Assembly (NCBI RefSeq): GCF_024055715.1
Contig: NZ_JAMXMV010000001.1
Coordinates: forward strand, 992,001-1,056,000
Direction: 5' to 3'
Length of the DNA stretch: 64,000 bases
Origin: Actinoallomurus soli
GTDB taxonomy: Bacteria > Actinomycetota > Actinomycetes > Streptosporangiales > Streptosporangiaceae
A program made the position numbers and the translations under genes. Below are positions 7,772-16,316 of the stretch, in pieces. A model generated the notes under the pieces. The model made no database searches and was not told the origin of the DNA. It saw nothing but the letters and a program-made list of their open reading frames with translations. Numbering within the stretch: position 1 is the first letter of the stretch; every line of letters begins with the position of its first letter.

Positions 7772-8962
7772 TCATGGACGGCTCGGTGACGGGGAGGCGT
7801 GCCCACGGCCGCCGCAGAACTCGGCGATGTAGGCCTTGTCCGTCAGCGCCATCTGCTTCTCCACTCCCCAGCCGCCGTTGACCACCCAGGCGAGCGTGTG
7901 AGCGCCGCCCGGCCGTCCGGCCATGCCGGTGAGGTATCCGTCGAGGGTACCGCCGTGGCCGTACACCGTGACCCCGCAGGGGAGCCTCGTGATGATCACC
8001 CCGAGGCCATACTTGTCGAGGTCCGAGCCCGCGCGGGACCTGGGAACGGGCGTCAGCATCTGCCGCAGGACGGGCCGCGGGAGCAGACGTCCCGCGAGCA
8101 GGGCCGAGACGAAGCGGTTCAGGTCTCCGACGGTCGAGACGAGGTCACCGGAGGCGGGCGCGAAAGTGGGGGTGCGCGCGGTCACGTCCTCGACGGCGCC
8201 GGAGCCCGAGGACGTGTATCCGTGCAGGTACGGAGGATCGATGGACCGCGATGCGCCGGGGAAGTAGGTCGAACGCAGCCCCAGCGGCCGGATGATCCGC
8301 CGGGTTGTCTCTTCGGCGTACGATCGGCCGGTGACCCGCTGGATGATCATCCCGAGCAGGACATAGTCGGTGTCGGAGTAGTTCCAGCCCGATCCGGGAC
8401 GGAACAGCGGGGGATGGGAGACCGCGACGCGGACCAGCGCGCGTGGCGGGACCCGTCGGGACGGATCCCGTTCGAAGGCCTGGCCCAGCTCCTTGTCGTT
8501 CGTGTAGTCGAACAGGCCGCTCGTATGGTCCAGCAACATCCGAACGGTGATCCGCCCCCCGTCGTTGCCCTTGCCGTCGACCAGACCCGGCAGCCACTGC
8601 CCGACGGTGTCGGTCAGCCGGATCCGGCGTTCGGCGACCAGTTGCAGGACCGTCGTCGCGACGAACGTCTTGGTGATGCTGCCGGCCCTGAAGCGCGCGT
8701 CCGGCCGCGGCGGTCCGCCGGTCCGCACGTCGCCGACCCCGATGGCGACGTCGTGGATCCGTCCCGGCCGGCGGGCCTGCGCCAACGCCCCTGGATAGTG
8801 GTTCTGGCGCACGGCCTCGGCGAAGACCTCGCGCAGGGCAGAGTCGTCGTGATCCGCGGCCGGGAGGGAATGCGCCGGAGGTCCGGCGAGCGCCGCGGCC
8901 ATGGCGGCCACCGCCATGACGGCCCGGCGAGAGACTTCGCCACGAGACGGTGTTCGCCCCAT
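7772..8962 (-). CDS. S12-family serine hydrolase, exported (possible Tat signal)
   Basis: The start chosen is ATG 8962, which has GGGAGGG shortly upstream; the frame is open further 5' but those codons look non-coding. The 396-residue product begins with MGRTPSRGEVSRRAVMAVAAMAAAL, here quoted in two parts: residues 1-10 are polar, and SRRAVMAV then a hydrophobic run follow. This resembles a twin-arginine signal cleaved near residue 32. Catalytic motifs are Ser95-x-x-Lys98 (GSITKTF), Tyr-Ser-Asp in WNYSDTDY (Asp in place of the usual Asn) and YGHGGT. It is a paralogue of the gene downstream and of the hydrolase at 14760. It lies divergent to the lanthipeptide precursor, sharing its upstream region. 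A role in maturation or resistance is inference only. Confidence 0.82.
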   Translation of the reverse strand: MGRTPSRGEVSRRAVMAVAAMAAALAGPPAHSLPAADHDDSALREVFAEAVRQNHYPGALAQARRPGRIHDVAIGVGDVRTGGPPRPDARFRAGSITKTFVATTVLQLVAERRIRLTDTVGQWLPGLVDGKGNDGGRITVRMLLDHTSGLFDYTNDKELGQAFERDPSRRVPPRALVRVAVSHPPLFRPGSGWNYSDTDYVLLGMIIQRVTGRSYAEETTRRIIRPLGLRSTYFPGASRSIDPPYLHGYTSSGSGAVEDVTARTPTFAPASGDLVSTVGDLNRFVSALLAGRLLPRPVLRQMLTPVPRSRAGSDLDKYGLGVIITRLPCGVTVYGHGGTLDGYLTGMAGRPGGAHTLAWVVNGGWGVEKQMALTDKAYIAEFCGGRGHASPSPSRP

Positions 8963-9267
8963 CAGCCCTCCCCGGGCTCGGCGCCGGCCCCGTCTGCGGG
9001 ATTCCCGCAACCCGCGTGACACCTGCACGCGACCATTCGATATTGCGGCGATTGCCGTTGCAACAAATGAACCGCAAACCAAGCTAACGTTCTTGTAAAG
9101 CGCAGATCGCGCACTGGCCTGCCTTTGCTGATTAGTTGCATCCCTGTTGCGGTGTTCGTGACTGGGTGAGTGACAATGAAGTCATGACAAGGAGGCCCGA
9201 ACGGTCATATTCGTCCAGGTCCGGATAGATCGTTCCTCGTAAGGCCTGATCAAAGGGGGGATTTCAC
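8963..9267. other. Divergent regulatory region between S12 hydrolase and lanthipeptide precursor
   Basis: This 305-base spacer is richer in A and T (notably 9040-9110 and 9125-9185) than its surroundings. No gene is convincing in it. A 14-codon frame at 9184-9228 contains AAGGAGG internally and lacks its own ribosome site. TTGCGG at 9147-9152 with GACAAT at 9172-9177 (19-base spacing) is the best promoter-like pair I could find for the precursor, and it is weak. Confidence 0.4.
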
Positions 9268-9495
9268 ATGGACAGGGCGATGACGATTCAGGCTGTCGTC
9301 GATGACGAGTTCCGTGCCCAGCTCATGGCGGATCCGACCGCCTTCGGCGCCGGGATCGGTTCGCTGCCCGACCCGATCGAGCAGTCCGGCCGGGAGTCTC
9401 TGGAGTTCTGGGTGAAGGGCGACGCCGGCGAGATCTACGCTTGTCCGAGCACCCATCACTGCAACCACACCTACGCCTGTCACCCGACCTATTAG
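9268..9495 (+). CDS. lanA: Class II lanthipeptide precursor with NHLP-like leader
   Basis: The 75-residue product starts at an ATG with a GGGGGG ribosome site 8 bases upstream. Residues 8-27 (QAVVDDEFRAQLMADPTAFG) resemble the nitrile-hydratase-like leader family: acidic-helix, FRxxL, then DP. Residues 28-54 are an acidic linker ending in KGDAGE. The C-terminus ACPSTHHCNHTYACHPTY (58-75) is the probable core. Cys59, Cys65 and Cys71 alternate with Thr62, Thr68 and Thr74 in a strict Cys-x2-Thr-x2 hexad repeated three times, plus Ser61. Dehydration of Thr/Ser and addition of Cys by the adjacent LanM would give methyllanthionines. The core also has four His and three Tyr nearby, unusual for a lanthipeptide. 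The cleavage site is unknown; the GDAG segment around residues 51-54 is a candidate. Confidence 0.85.
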   Translation: MDRAMTIQAVVDDEFRAQLMADPTAFGAGIGSLPDPIEQSGRESLEFWVKGDAGEIYACPSTHHCNHTYACHPTY

Positions 9496-9518
9496 GCGGC
9501 GGGTGAAGACGCCCGAAT

Positions 9519-9548
9519 GGGCGCGGTCGGCAGCCGTCGACCGCGCCC
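9519..9548 (+). terminator. Strong hairpin between precursor and lanM (attenuator candidate)
   Basis: GGGCGCGGTCG (9519-9529) pairs perfectly with CGACCGCGCCC (9538-9548) over 11 bp with an 8-base loop. It lies 24 bases after the precursor stop and about 110 bases before lanM, with no following T-tract. In ribosomal-peptide operons such a hairpin often lets the short precursor mRNA accumulate while a minority of transcripts read into the synthetase gene. The structure is seen; the role is inferred from position. Confidence 0.6.
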
Positions 9549-9657
9549 GCGTCGAGATTCACGCGCGTCCGCGAACGTGCGCGGACGGAACGGCCATCCA
9601 CCGTTGATCGCGCGATCAGGCTCGCTGACCGTCGCGCACCGAAAGGAGTCTCGACCA

Positions 9658-12600
9658 TTGGGTGATCACTCCTTCGTCGACATCGCCGCCGCCGCCGCGA
9701 ACCTCGCCGAACGTCTGCACGTCGTCGCCAGGCTGGACGCGACCGGACCGGCGAGGCCGGCCGGCCCGCTGCCTCGTTTCGACACCTGGAAGATCGACCG
9801 GATCTCCCGGCGGCTCGCCGTGAAGACCGACGTGAAGACGCCGCGGCCGGCCACGGCCGCCGGTCACGGCCAGGACGGCCTCATGCGGGCGCTCACCGTC
9901 TTCCGGAACCACGAACTCGGCCTGGGCGAGGCCGATGACGACACCAAGGCGGTCTTCGCCGAGGTTCAGCGCTCCTGGCTGCCGACCTACCAGGCCGCGG
10001 TCGGCCGGTTCGACCGTTCCGCCGACGATGCGCCGGACGCGAGTTGGCGGCGGCCCGAGACCTACTACGGCCGGCTCGCCATCGCCTGCGAGCCCTTCCT
10101 GCGCGAGCTCGGTCGCCGGATGGACGCCGCACGGGCGCGTCGTCCCGGCCGGTTCGGCCGCCGCATGACCGAGGGTCTGCAGTGGCACCTCTTCGAGCGT
10201 TTCGAACTGGCACTCGCCTGGGCCGTGGAGGCCGACGGGAAGGTCTACCGCGCCGAGGCGGGCATCGACAGGGAGCAGGCGACCCGCGAGGACTTCCGCG
10301 CGTATCTCGACGCCACATTCGCCGACGCGGCGGCCCATCACCGGTTCCATCTCAGGTTCCCGGTGCTGGGACGCTGGCTGGCGCACGTCACCGCCTTGCT
10401 GGCCGATTTCGGGTGCGAGCTCATCGAACGCCTCGATGCGGATGCCGCGGCGATCGGCCGCGAGATCTTCGGCGAGGACATCTCGTCATTCCTGTCGTTG
10501 CGGCCGGGTCTGTCCGACTATCACGCCGGGGCCCGCAGCGTCGCCGTCATCGAGGCTCGGCTGGCGGACGGCACGACCGGTTCGTTCGTCTACAAGCCGC
10601 GCTCGCTCACCGCCGAGGCGGCGATGCAGGAACTGCTCGGCCGGCTGCGCGACGACGGCGTGCTCGGCTTCGCCCCGCATGTCGTCCTGCGGCGGACGGG
10701 GTACGGGTATGAAGAGCTGATCCCGCCGGGCCGTAACCGGGTGACGACCCGGGGGGAGGCCGAGCGGATCTACCGGGAGCTCGGCGGCCACCTCGGGATC
10801 TTCTACGTGCTGGGCGGTGACGACCTGCACTTCGAGAACGTTCTGGTCGCCGACGGCCATGCCCACGTCTGCGACTGCGAGACCGCCCTCAGCGTGATCC
10901 TGCGCGGTCAGGCCCAACCGCCGGGGACACTGCTCGACTCGGTGTTCAGGACCGGTCTGCTCGAGTGGCCACGCGGGGCGGGCTCCGGTGCGGCCATCCG
11001 GGCCAGCGGCTACTCCGGAGGCGAGGCGTACGAGGTGCCGATGCCCGTGCCCTGTGTCAAAGGGCGGCGCGACAGCTTCCGGATGTCGGTGACGCACGTG
11101 ACCGGCGTACGCGTCGAGCCGGAGACGTACAACCGGGTGTTCCTCGGCGGCACGTTGGTACGGCCGGAGGACTTCACCGAGGCGATCATGGAAGGGTTCG
11201 GCCGGGTGTACGAGTGGTTCGAGGGCCGTCCCGACGCGGCCGTACGCGCGGTGACGGAGACCTTCGGCGGTGCCTCCGTCCGGTACGTCAACTGGGGAAC
11301 CCAGGCCTACGTCGATCTGCTGCAGTACGCCCGGCACCCGAAATGCCTGGTCGACCCCTTGGAGGTCGACCTGCTCCTCGGCACGGTCCGCACCTTCCCG
11401 CAAGTCTGGGACCAGGACGGCCGGCTCGCGGAGCGGGAGGTCGAGTCGATGTGGCGACTCGACGTACCGATCTTCACCGCGGACGCCCGCGGCGGCCCGC
11501 TGGTCCACGACCACACGACGGCGTTGGCGACCGGCCTCGACATCTCTCCGCTCGACCATGCCGTGCAGCGGATCCGGCTGCTGTCCGCGGACAACCGCGA
11601 TCAGCAGCGCAGGTACATCGCGGCCGGCCTGTCCACGAGCGAGGTCGCCACCCCGGCGTTCACGTCCGCCTGCGTCGAGCAGGCGAGCCGGATCGGCGAG
11701 CGCCTGTGCGCCATGCTCCGTGAGCCATCGGAGCCAGCGCCGTGGACGTCCTACAAGAGCGGCCCCGACGGGCCCGTACGGGTCGGCGTCGGCGGCGACC
11801 TGTACGACGGGGCGACGGGCATCGCGCTGTTCCTCGCCTACCTCGACCACATCGCTCCAAGACCGGAGTTCCGGCAGGCGGCCGAACGGGCGCTGTCCCA
11901 CGCCATCGCGGCCGCCGATCGCCGCGAGATCGGCGCCTTCAAAGGGATCGGCGGCCTGATCTACCTGCTCACCCACCTGCACCGCCTGTGGGGCGACCGC
12001 GAGCTGCTGAAGCTCGCGGTCCGCCTGGGCGAGGACCTACGGTCCCGGATCGAGGACGACACGGCACTGGACATCTTCAGCGGTGTGGCCGGCCTCGTCC
12101 CGGTGCTGCTCGGGCTCGCCTCCGAGGCGGACGGCCGGGGCATCGAGCAGGCACGGTCGTGCGCGGAGGTGTTGCTGCGCCACGGCGTCGGGGACGCCGA
12201 CACGCTGAGCTGGCCACCACCCGATCCTCGCGTCGCCTCCGCCGATCTGACCGGATTCGCCCACGGCGCGGCCGGTATCGGATGGGCGCTGATCCGGCTC
12301 GGGCGGCTGACGGACCGGCCGGAGTACGTGACCGCCGGACTCCGGGCCTTCGCCTACGAGGCCCGGCATTTCGACGAGGCGACGCGAGATTGGTACGACC
12401 TGCGCACCCGCCCCGGCGGCTTCCGCCACAACGGCCGCTACTACGCCAACGCCTGGTGCAACGGCGCCGCCGGCATCGGCCTGAGCCGCGTCGCGAGCTG
12501 GGCGATCCTCGGCGGCGAGGATGAGTCCCTGCTGCGCGAGACCCGCTACGCCGTCTCGGCGACGCTACGGAACTTCCCCCGCCTGAGGAACGACACGCTC

Positions 12601-12867
12601 TGCCACGGCCGGTCGGGGAACGCCGAACTCTTCCTGCGTTTCGCCACGTTGCAGGACGAGCCGGTCTTCCGGTTGGAGGCGAACGTGCAGGCGCATGAGC
12701 AGTGGCGGCACTTCGGCGAGACCGAGAACGGCGTCATCGGGCAGGCGGAGGGCGTCCTTCCCGGGCTCATGGCCGGGATGTCCGGTTTCGGGATGCACGT
12801 CCTGCGCCTGGCCCACCCCGACCGGATCCCGTCCCCTCTCCTCCTGGATCCGGTACCTGGAACATGA
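9658..12867 (+). CDS. lanM: Class II lanthionine synthetase LanM
   Basis: TTG at 9658 is chosen as start because AAAGGAG ends 9 bases before it; an ATG at 9517 would begin in the hairpin. The product is 1069 residues, normal for LanM. The N-terminal two thirds is the DUF4135 dehydratase, with a kinase-like LGGDDLHFENVLV near residue 390 and CDCETAL near 405. These phosphorylate and eliminate Ser/Thr of the precursor. The C-terminal part is a LanC cyclase with YDGATGIALF (about 720), FAHGAAGIG (about 865) and the zinc ligands Cys934 (AWCNG), Cys982 and His983 (LCHGRSG). It acts in the cytoplasm on the preceding precursor. Its stop overlaps the ABC ATPase start (ATGA). Family assignment is secure; ring pattern is not predictable from the enzyme. 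Confidence 0.95.
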   Translation: MGDHSFVDIAAAAANLAERLHVVARLDATGPARPAGPLPRFDTWKIDRISRRLAVKTDVKTPRPATAAGHGQDGLMRALTVFRNHELGLGEADDDTKAVFAEVQRSWLPTYQAAVGRFDRSADDAPDASWRRPETYYGRLAIACEPFLRELGRRMDAARARRPGRFGRRMTEGLQWHLFERFELALAWAVEADGKVYRAEAGIDREQATREDFRAYLDATFADAAAHHRFHLRFPVLGRWLAHVTALLADFGCELIERLDADAAAIGREIFGEDISSFLSLRPGLSDYHAGARSVAVIEARLADGTTGSFVYKPRSLTAEAAMQELLGRLRDDGVLGFAPHVVLRRTGYGYEELIPPGRNRVTTRGEAERIYRELGGHLGIFYVLGGDDLHFENVLVADGHAHVCDCETALSVILRGQAQPPGTLLDSVFRTGLLEWPRGAGSGAAIRASGYSGGEAYEVPMPVPCVKGRRDSFRMSVTHVTGVRVEPETYNRVFLGGTLVRPEDFTEAIMEGFGRVYEWFEGRPDAAVRAVTETFGGASVRYVNWGTQAYVDLLQYARHPKCLVDPLEVDLLLGTVRTFPQVWDQDGRLAEREVESMWRLDVPIFTADARGGPLVHDHTTALATGLDISPLDHAVQRIRLLSADNRDQQRRYIAAGLSTSEVATPAFTSACVEQASRIGERLCAMLREPSEPAPWTSYKSGPDGPVRVGVGGDLYDGATGIALFLAYLDHIAPRPEFRQAAERALSHAIAAADRREIGAFKGIGGLIYLLTHLHRLWGDRELLKLAVRLGEDLRSRIEDDTALDIFSGVAGLVPVLLGLASEADGRGIEQARSCAEVLLRHGVGDADTLSWPPPDPRVASADLTGFAHGAAGIGWALIRLGRLTDRPEYVTAGLRAFAYEARHFDEATRDWYDLRTRPGGFRHNGRYYANAWCNGAAGIGLSRVASWAILGGEDESLLRETRYAVSATLRNFPRLRNDTLCHGRSGNAELFLRFATLQDEPVFRLEANVQAHEQWRHFGETENGVIGQAEGVLPGLMAGMSGFGMHVLRLAHPDRIPSPLLLDPVPGT

Positions 12868-13877
12868 CAGAGGGGGAAGGGGTCGTCGAAACCGGTCGGA
12901 TGCGCCGGCCGGAACCGGACGCTCCGCGCCGGTACCAGGACGTTCCCGCCATCCGGGCGACCGGCCTCCACAAGTCCTATCCGGACGTGGACGCCGTGCG
13001 CGGTGTCGACCTCACGGTCGAGCAGGGCGAGACGTTCGGCCTCCTCGGTCCGAACGGCGCGGGCAAGAGCACGATCATCGCGATGCTGTGCACGCTGGCC
13101 GTGCCCACCGCGGGGCGGATCGAGGTGGCCGGTCACGACGCCCGGACCGCGCCCGGCCGCGTACGGCGGAGCCTTGGAATCGTCTTCCAGGAGAGCACGC
13201 TCGACGGGGAGCTCACCGCCGCCGAGAACCTCCGCTTCCACGCCGATCTGTACGCCCTGCCGAGGGCGGGACTGGCCGCCCGGATCGAGGCGATGCTCGA
13301 TCTGGCCGGGCTCGCGGCACGGCGTGACCACCTCGTACGGACCTTCTCCGGGGGGATGCGCCGCCGCCTGGAGATCGCCCGCGGCCTGCTGCACCGGCCA
13401 CGCGTCCTCTTCCTGGACGAACCCACCATCGGCCTGGACCCGCAGGCACGCGACCGGCTCTGGGCCCACCTTCGCGAGGTGCGCGAACGCGAGACGACCA
13501 CGCTCTTCTTGACGACGCACTACCTTGACGAGGCCGAGCGGTGCGACCGCGTCGCCATCGTCGACGAGGGACGGATCGTCGCCCGGGGTGCGCCGGCGGA
13601 GCTGAAGTCGGCCCTCGCCGCCGACCGCATCGACCTGCGCACCGGCGATGACGTGGCGGCGGCCGCGGCGCTCCGCGAGCGCTTCGGCATCGAGGCCGTC
13701 GCCGGACCGCGAGGTCTGCGCGTCCAGGCGGAGAACGGGGCGAGCCTCGTCCCCCGCCTGTGCTCGGGCCTGGACGTTCCGGTCCACGAGGTGACCGTCA
13801 CCAGGCCCAGCCTCGACGAGGTCTTCCTGCACCACACCGGGCGCCACATCCGGGACGAGCCCGGGGGAGGCCACTGA
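12864..13877 (+). CDS. ABC transporter ATP-binding protein, DrrA-type
   Basis: The 337-residue protein starts in the last codons of lanM (ATGA overlap) and is presumably translationally coupled. Walker A is GPNGAGKST (about residues 62-70), the signature is FSGGMRRRLEIARG (about 157-170), Walker B is VLFLDEPTIGLDP, and the switch His is in TTHYLDEAERC. A C-terminal extension of about 90 residues follows the core, as in DrrA/daunorubicin-resistance ATPases. It should drive export of the modified peptide, together with the next gene. It lacks the N-terminal C39 peptidase and the membrane domain of LanT exporters, so leader removal must be done by another protein. Confidence 0.92.
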   Translation: MTEGEGVVETGRMRRPEPDAPRRYQDVPAIRATGLHKSYPDVDAVRGVDLTVEQGETFGLLGPNGAGKSTIIAMLCTLAVPTAGRIEVAGHDARTAPGRVRRSLGIVFQESTLDGELTAAENLRFHADLYALPRAGLAARIEAMLDLAGLAARRDHLVRTFSGGMRRRLEIARGLLHRPRVLFLDEPTIGLDPQARDRLWAHLREVRERETTTLFLTTHYLDEAERCDRVAIVDEGRIVARGAPAELKSALAADRIDLRTGDDVAAAAALRERFGIEAVAGPRGLRVQAENGASLVPRLCSGLDVPVHEVTVTRPSLDEVFLHHTGRHIRDEPGGGH

Positions 13878-14731
13878 TGGCCGGCGGCGCCGCGCCATCC
13901 ACGGCGTACGGGTGCGGCCTCGCCGCCGAACTCCGCGCCGCGCGCATGGTCTGGCAGCGGGAGATGCTGCACTTTCTCCGCGATCGGATCGGGACGCTGG
14001 TGTCCCTGCTGCAGTCTCTGATGTCCCTGTTCATCCTCGGCGTCGGGATGGGAGGGCTCTTCGCCGGCTCCGGCGTGGGGTCCGCGTCGGACTATCTGAC
14101 GTTCCTGTTCCCCGGTGTGCTGGTGCTGGCGGCGCAACCTGCCACGGTCGCCGTGGGCGCGTCCATCGTCTGGGACCGGGAGGACGGTTTCCTCCGCGAG
14201 ATGCTCGTCGCCCCCGTGCACCGGGCCACCCTGCTGATCGGCAGATGTCTCGGCGGCATGACGGTCGCGACCTGCCAGGGCCTGGTGATCCTGGCCGGCG
14301 CCGGACTGCTCCACATCCCCTACCGGCCTGGGATCTTCGGGCTGCTCACCGCCGAGCTGGCGCTGACGTCGCTCACGCTGACGGTGCTGGCCACGACGAT
14401 CGCGGTCTTCGTCCGGCGGCCCCGTACGCTGACGGCCGTGCTGGGCGTGCTGATGGCGCCCCTGCTCTTCCTGTCCGGGACGATGTTCCCGATCAGCGCG
14501 CTGCCGGGCTGGCTGTCGTTGCTCTCCCGCCTTGACCCGCTGACCTACGCCGTGGACGCCATGCGGCGTACCGTCGGAGTCGATCGGCTCGTCCACGGAC
14601 GGGCGATGCTGACCGCGCCGGTCACCTGGGGCGGCCTGCGCCCGGCACCACCGGTCGAACTGGCCGTCGTCGCCGCCTTCACGATGATCGCCCTCGTCGT
14701 GGCCGCCCGGCGCTTCTCCCGGCTCGGCTGA
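13877..14731 (+). CDS. ABC-2 type transporter permease, DrrB-type
   Basis: The ATG at 13877 overlaps the ATPase stop by one base (TGATG). The 284-residue product has six predicted membrane segments: about residues 40-60, 70-90, 115-140, 150-172, 180-200 and 255-275. A MVWQREMLHFLRDR amphipathic stretch before the first one and the PLLFLSGTMFPI loop motif are typical of ABC-2 permeases of the daunorubicin/lantibiotic-resistance group. It forms the membrane channel for the adjacent ATPase and probably exports, or gives immunity to, the lanthipeptide. It is the last gene of the precursor-lanM-ABC transcript; a 28-base gap separates it from the next hydrolase, which could also be co-transcribed. 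Confidence 0.88.
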   Translation: MAGGAAPSTAYGCGLAAELRAARMVWQREMLHFLRDRIGTLVSLLQSLMSLFILGVGMGGLFAGSGVGSASDYLTFLFPGVLVLAAQPATVAVGASIVWDREDGFLREMLVAPVHRATLLIGRCLGGMTVATCQGLVILAGAGLLHIPYRPGIFGLLTAELALTSLTLTVLATTIAVFVRRPRTLTAVLGVLMAPLLFLSGTMFPISALPGWLSLLSRLDPLTYAVDAMRRTVGVDRLVHGRAMLTAPVTWGGLRPAPPVELAVVAAFTMIALVVAARRFSRLG

Positions 14732-14759
14732 CCGGCCGCCGCCTCCCGGCGACGCATGG

Positions 14760-16010
14760 ATGCCCAGCGTCAGTGGAACATCACAATACGTGAAAAGTGA
14801 AGCTGTGCGGCCGGTCGTGCGAGCGGGCCTGGGGCACCGGCGGCGCCGGATGGCACCGGCAGCGGTCCTGGCGGGTGCACTCGTAGTCGGGGCATGCGGG
14901 ACGGCCGCGTCACCGCATGCGGTCGTCTCGCGGCCGTACGACCAGAGGCGGCTGCAGCACGACGCCGACGCGATCGTCGCGACGGGAGTGACGGGAGTCC
15001 AGGCACGTGTGACCGGCGACGGCGGTGACCTTGTCGCCACCAGCGGCGTCGGTGACGTTCACTCCCGGCGACCGGTCAAGCCCGATGATCACTTCCGGAT
15101 CGGCAGCTCCACCAAGACGTTCACGGCGACGGTCATCCTGCAGCTGGCCGGAGAGAAGAGACTGTCGCTGGACGACACGGTGGAACACTGGTTGCCGGGC
15201 GTGGTGCGCGGCAACGGCAACGATGGCAGCAAGATCACGATTCGCGAGTTGCTCCAGCACACCAGTGGCCTGAACGACGGCCCCGGTGGACATGAGACGC
15301 CGTCCGACTATTACCGGCACCGGTTCGACATCGTCCCGCCTGACGAGGTCGTGAAGGAGGCCATGAAGCACCGGCCGTCCTTCGCGCCCGGGACCTCATG
15401 GAAGTATTCGAACGCCGGCTACATCCTGCTCGGGATGATCATCAAGCGGGTGACCGGTCACCCGTGGTCCGAGGAGGTCGATCGGCGCATCGTCCGTCCG
15501 CTCGGCCTGTGGAACACGACCGTGCCGGGCCTCTCCCCGGACCTTCCGGCCCCGCATCCCGCGAGCTATGACCGTTTCCCGGACGGCACGCTCATCGACG
15601 TCACCCTGACCCGTGAGGCCTACACCGCCGACTCCGCCGGCGCCATGATCTCCACCACCGCCGACCTGGACCGCTTCTACCGCGCTCTTCTCACCGGCAG
15701 GCTGCTGCACCCGGCGGAGCTGGCCGAGATGAAGCGGACCGTCCCCGTGAACGCGAAGGTGCGGAAGGCCTTTCCCGGCGCGCGGTACGGGTTCGCGCTG
15801 TTCTCCATCCCGCTGTCCTGCGGCGGACGTTACTGGGGCCATGGCGGGGACATCCTGGGCTTCATGACGAGGAACGGCTTCACCGAAGACGGCCGCCGGG
15901 GCGCCGTGGTCTCGATGTCCACCGAGTTCGAGGGCTCCGACGCCGCCGCGGAGCGTCAGGGGAAAGCGGCCCTGGCGCTGATCGACCACGCACTCTGCCG
16001 AACCGGCTGA
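14760..16010 (+). CDS. S12-family serine hydrolase, lipoprotein
   Basis: As called, the product is 416 residues. A GTG at 14817, which gives a short basic n-region before the hydrophobic stretch, is an equally good start. The signal ends in LVVGAC with Cys46 as lipidated residue in the longer form. Motifs are Ser116-x-x-Lys119 (GSSTKTF), Tyr-Ser-Asn in WKYSNAGY and WGHGGD. GNDGSKITIRELLQHTSGL is shared with the two paralogues at 6467 and 7772. It follows the ABC permease by 28 bases on the same strand, so it is likely transcribed with the lanthipeptide genes. The family trims D-Ala-D-Ala, hydrolyses esters or acts as a D-aminopeptidase. A role in immunity or product processing is possible but unproven. 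Confidence 0.83.
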   Translation: MPSVSGTSQYVKSEAVRPVVRAGLGHRRRRMAPAAVLAGALVVGACGTAASPHAVVSRPYDQRRLQHDADAIVATGVTGVQARVTGDGGDLVATSGVGDVHSRRPVKPDDHFRIGSSTKTFTATVILQLAGEKRLSLDDTVEHWLPGVVRGNGNDGSKITIRELLQHTSGLNDGPGGHETPSDYYRHRFDIVPPDEVVKEAMKHRPSFAPGTSWKYSNAGYILLGMIIKRVTGHPWSEEVDRRIVRPLGLWNTTVPGLSPDLPAPHPASYDRFPDGTLIDVTLTREAYTADSAGAMISTTADLDRFYRALLTGRLLHPAELAEMKRTVPVNAKVRKAFPGARYGFALFSIPLSCGGRYWGHGGDILGFMTRNGFTEDGRRGAVVSMSTEFEGSDAAAERQGKAALALIDHALCRTG

Positions 16011-16316
16011 ACCGCCGGGTGGTTCGCGGTACAGACGATCTGAGCGGGTCGTGCCGGCCGCCGGACGCACGCTGACCACCGCGATCAGCTGCGCGGTGAA
16101 CCGCCTTGTGCGCGAATTACCTGCGCTTTTGCCCCGAATCTACAACTTGTCTGTTTAGCGTGGGTGAAAAGGCATCTTCCGCCAGGCCTCTCCTTCGGAG
16201 GCAGCCGGAGAAGCTTCGGCCGGTTGTGCGGCCGCGTGCGGGATTCGGCGCGCGGCGCTGAAACGCCCCTGCGGGAACGGGAGCCTGTCGGCGGCGAAAC
16301 GTGAGCGGAGGGAATC
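16011..16316. other. Non-coding spacer before the repeat protein
   Basis: This is a 306-base gap after the S12 hydrolase. The stretch 16115-16175 is AT-richer and may hold the promoter for the repeat-protein gene (TTGCCC at 16129-16134 and TTTAGC near 16154 are only weak boxes). No reading frame in it shows protein-like composition on either strand, and no strong hairpin was found. Confidence 0.4.

Noticed and set aside
9184-9228. 14-codon frame (MTRRPERSYSSRSG) upstream of the lanthipeptide precursor
   Set aside because: It has no Cys or leader features and no ribosome site, and AAGGAGG lies inside it; it is more likely untranslated leader sequence.
9517-9657. ATG 9517 as start of LanM
   Set aside because: It lies at the base of the intergenic hairpin and adds 47 residues without LanM similarity; TTG 9658 has AAAGGAG at good spacing.
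12864-14731. Full LanT-type bifunctional peptidase-exporter
   Set aside because: The ATPase and permease are separate DrrA/DrrB-type proteins, and no C39 peptidase domain is present.
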